Of a DNA stretch of 64,000 bases, positions 62,997 to 64,000 are shown one piece after another (positions within the stretch are counted from its first letter, which is position 1; the number at the start of each line of letters is the position of its first letter). The translations under genes were made by a program, and so were the position numbers. This stretch comes from Marinobacter persicus (GTDB lineage: Bacteria > Pseudomonadota > Gammaproteobacteria > Pseudomonadales > Oleiphilaceae): positions 186,001-250,000 of the forward strand of contig NZ_FOSC01000004.1 in NCBI RefSeq assembly GCF_900114155.1, written 5' to 3'. The notes under the pieces are model-generated. The model was not told the origin of the DNA and ran no database searches. It saw only the letters and a program-made list of their open reading frames with translations.

Positions 62997-64000
62997 TTAG
63001 TGCGCCTCGTCCCAGTTATTCCCCACGTCAGCCTCCACCAGCAGGGGCACGTCCAGGGTGGCAGCGGCGGACATGCGTTTGACCAGGCCTTCTTTTACCT
63101 TCTCCAGCGCATCCTCGCGCACCTCAATGATCAATTCATCGTGCACCTGCATGGTCATGCAGGCGTCGTCGGCGTGTTCGTTGTGCAGCCAGTTGTCCAC
63201 GTCGATCATCGCCCGCTTGATGATGTCGGCGGCGGTGCCTTGCATGGGCGCGTTGATGGCGGTGCGCTCGGCGGCCTGTTGCATCTGCTTGTTGCGGGCG
63301 TTGATTTCCGGCAGGTACAGGCGGCGGCCGTACAGGGTTTCCACGAAACCGTCGTCGTGGGCCTGTTTGCGGATGTTGTCCATGTATTTGAGCACGCCGG
63401 GGTAACGCTCGAAATAACGGTCGATGTAGGTCTGGGCGTCTTTGCGCTCTTCACCCAGCTGGCGGGCCAGGCCGAAGGCGGACATGCCGTAGATCAGCCC
63501 GAAGTTGATGGCCTTGGCGCGGCGACGCTGGTCGGAGGACACATCGTCCAGGCTGACGCCGAACACTTCGGCAGCGGTGGCCTTGTGAATATCCTCGCCC
63601 TGCTCAAAGGCGTTCAGTAAGCCCTTGTCGCCAGACAGGTGCGCCATGATGCGTAGCTCGATCTGGGAGTAGTCCGCCGCCAGCAGTTTGTAGCCTTCCG
63701 GCGCGATGAAAGCCTGGCGAATGCGCCGGCCTTCCTCGGTGCGGATGGGGATGTTCTGCAGGTTCGGTTCGGACGATGACAGGCGCCCGGTGGCTGTCAC
63801 TGCCTGGTGATAGGACGTATGAACCCGGCCGGTGCGGTGGTGAATCAGCTCCGGCAGGGTGTCGGTGTAGGTGGACTTGAGCTTGCTCAGGCTACGATGT
63901 TGCACGATCAGTCTCGGCAGTTCGTGTTCGTCCGCCAGTTCCTGCAGCACCGGCTCGGCGGTGGACGGCGCGCCTTTCGGGGTTTTCTTGACCACCCGCA
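62997..64000 (-). CDS. polA: DNA polymerase I, C-terminal polymerase part (partial)
   Basis: C-terminal 334 residues of DNA polymerase I; the 5' part lies beyond the window. The polymerase motif A region ([17 protein letters not shown]), O-helix [13 protein letters not shown] and motif C QVHDELI with its catalytic Asp are visible, all in family A order. It is needed for Okazaki-fragment processing and repair. Confidence 0.97.
   Translation of the reverse strand, partial: RVVKKTPKGAPSTAEPVLQELADEHELPRLIVQHRSLSKLKSTYTDTLPELIHHRTGRVHTSYHQAVTATGRLSSSEPNLQNIPIRTEEGRRIRQAFIAPEGYKLLAADYSQIELRIMAHLSGDKGLLNAFEQGEDIHKATAAEVFGVSLDDVSSDQRRRAKAINFGLIYGMSAFGLARQLGEERKDAQTYIDRYFERYPGVLKYMDNIRKQAHDDGFVETLYGRRLYLPEINARNKQMQQAAERTAINAPMQGTAADIIKRAMIDVDNWLHNEHADDACMTMQVHDELIIEVREDALEKVKEGLVKRMSAAATLDVPLLVEADVGNNWDEAH

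Overview
The window looks like chromosome from a Marinobacter-type marine gammaproteobacterium. The DNA is GC-rich. The order lptM-lysA-dapF-DUF484-xerC, next to class I adenylate cyclase and argH, and the algZ/algR pair are arrangements known from Pseudomonas and its relatives. PilT/PilU, GlnK/AmtB, FadL and MetXW fit the same group. The genus is an inference from gene content, not a database result.

Layout. 1-960 is part of a type I restriction-modification methylase (hsdM, minus strand). 1088-2936 is an AlgR/AlgZ-like LytTR regulator and kinase. About 2990-15783 is a horizontally acquired island placed between algZ and argH, which are adjacent in Pseudomonas. Its left end carries an overlapping operon of three tyrosine recombinases and a small HTH/coiled-coil protein, the hallmark of GInt elements (ginABCD). 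The cargo is a nickel/cobalt-type module: an NreB-like MFS exporter, a DmeF-like CDF exporter, a CsoR/RcnR-family repressor with two C6/G6 palindromic operators, a His-rich small protein, a HupE/UreJ-like permease and a membrane anchor protein. A chromate module (chrA plus PadR) follows, then a broken rhodanese gene, ISL3 and IS66 scraps, and an AT-rich right end.

15784-25670 is core housekeeping: argH, cyaA, lptM, lysA, dapF, DUF484, xerC and a frameshifted diguanylate cyclase gene. 25674-32159 holds a DUF2789 gene, a sensor kinase with two substrate-binding domains, two uncharacterised genes and a patatin/beta-barrel (type Vd) protein. 32297-41624 holds cardiolipin synthase, an esterase, a strictosidine-synthase-like protein, a quinone oxidoreductase, a cation/proton antiporter, tcdA, an SDR and an ECF sigma/ChrR-type anti-sigma pair. 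41726-46434 holds polyamine synthesis (speA/speE) and ammonium uptake (amtB/glnK, with a sigma-54 promoter candidate). 46797-58301 holds ubiK, comM and trmB, then a long minus-strand run: a membrane protein, hemW, rdgB, DUF4426, metW, metX, a dynamin-like GTPase, yggT, proC and yggS. 58354-64000 holds pilT, pilU, a fadL gene with an AT-richer middle, a hypothetical gene and the 3' part of polA.

Three intergenic copies of a structured repeat (32171-32277, 59437-59540, 62761-62877) share a core but have different arms that are still self-complementary. With the island, this is the most interesting non-coding signal. No tRNA, rRNA or CRISPR array was seen.
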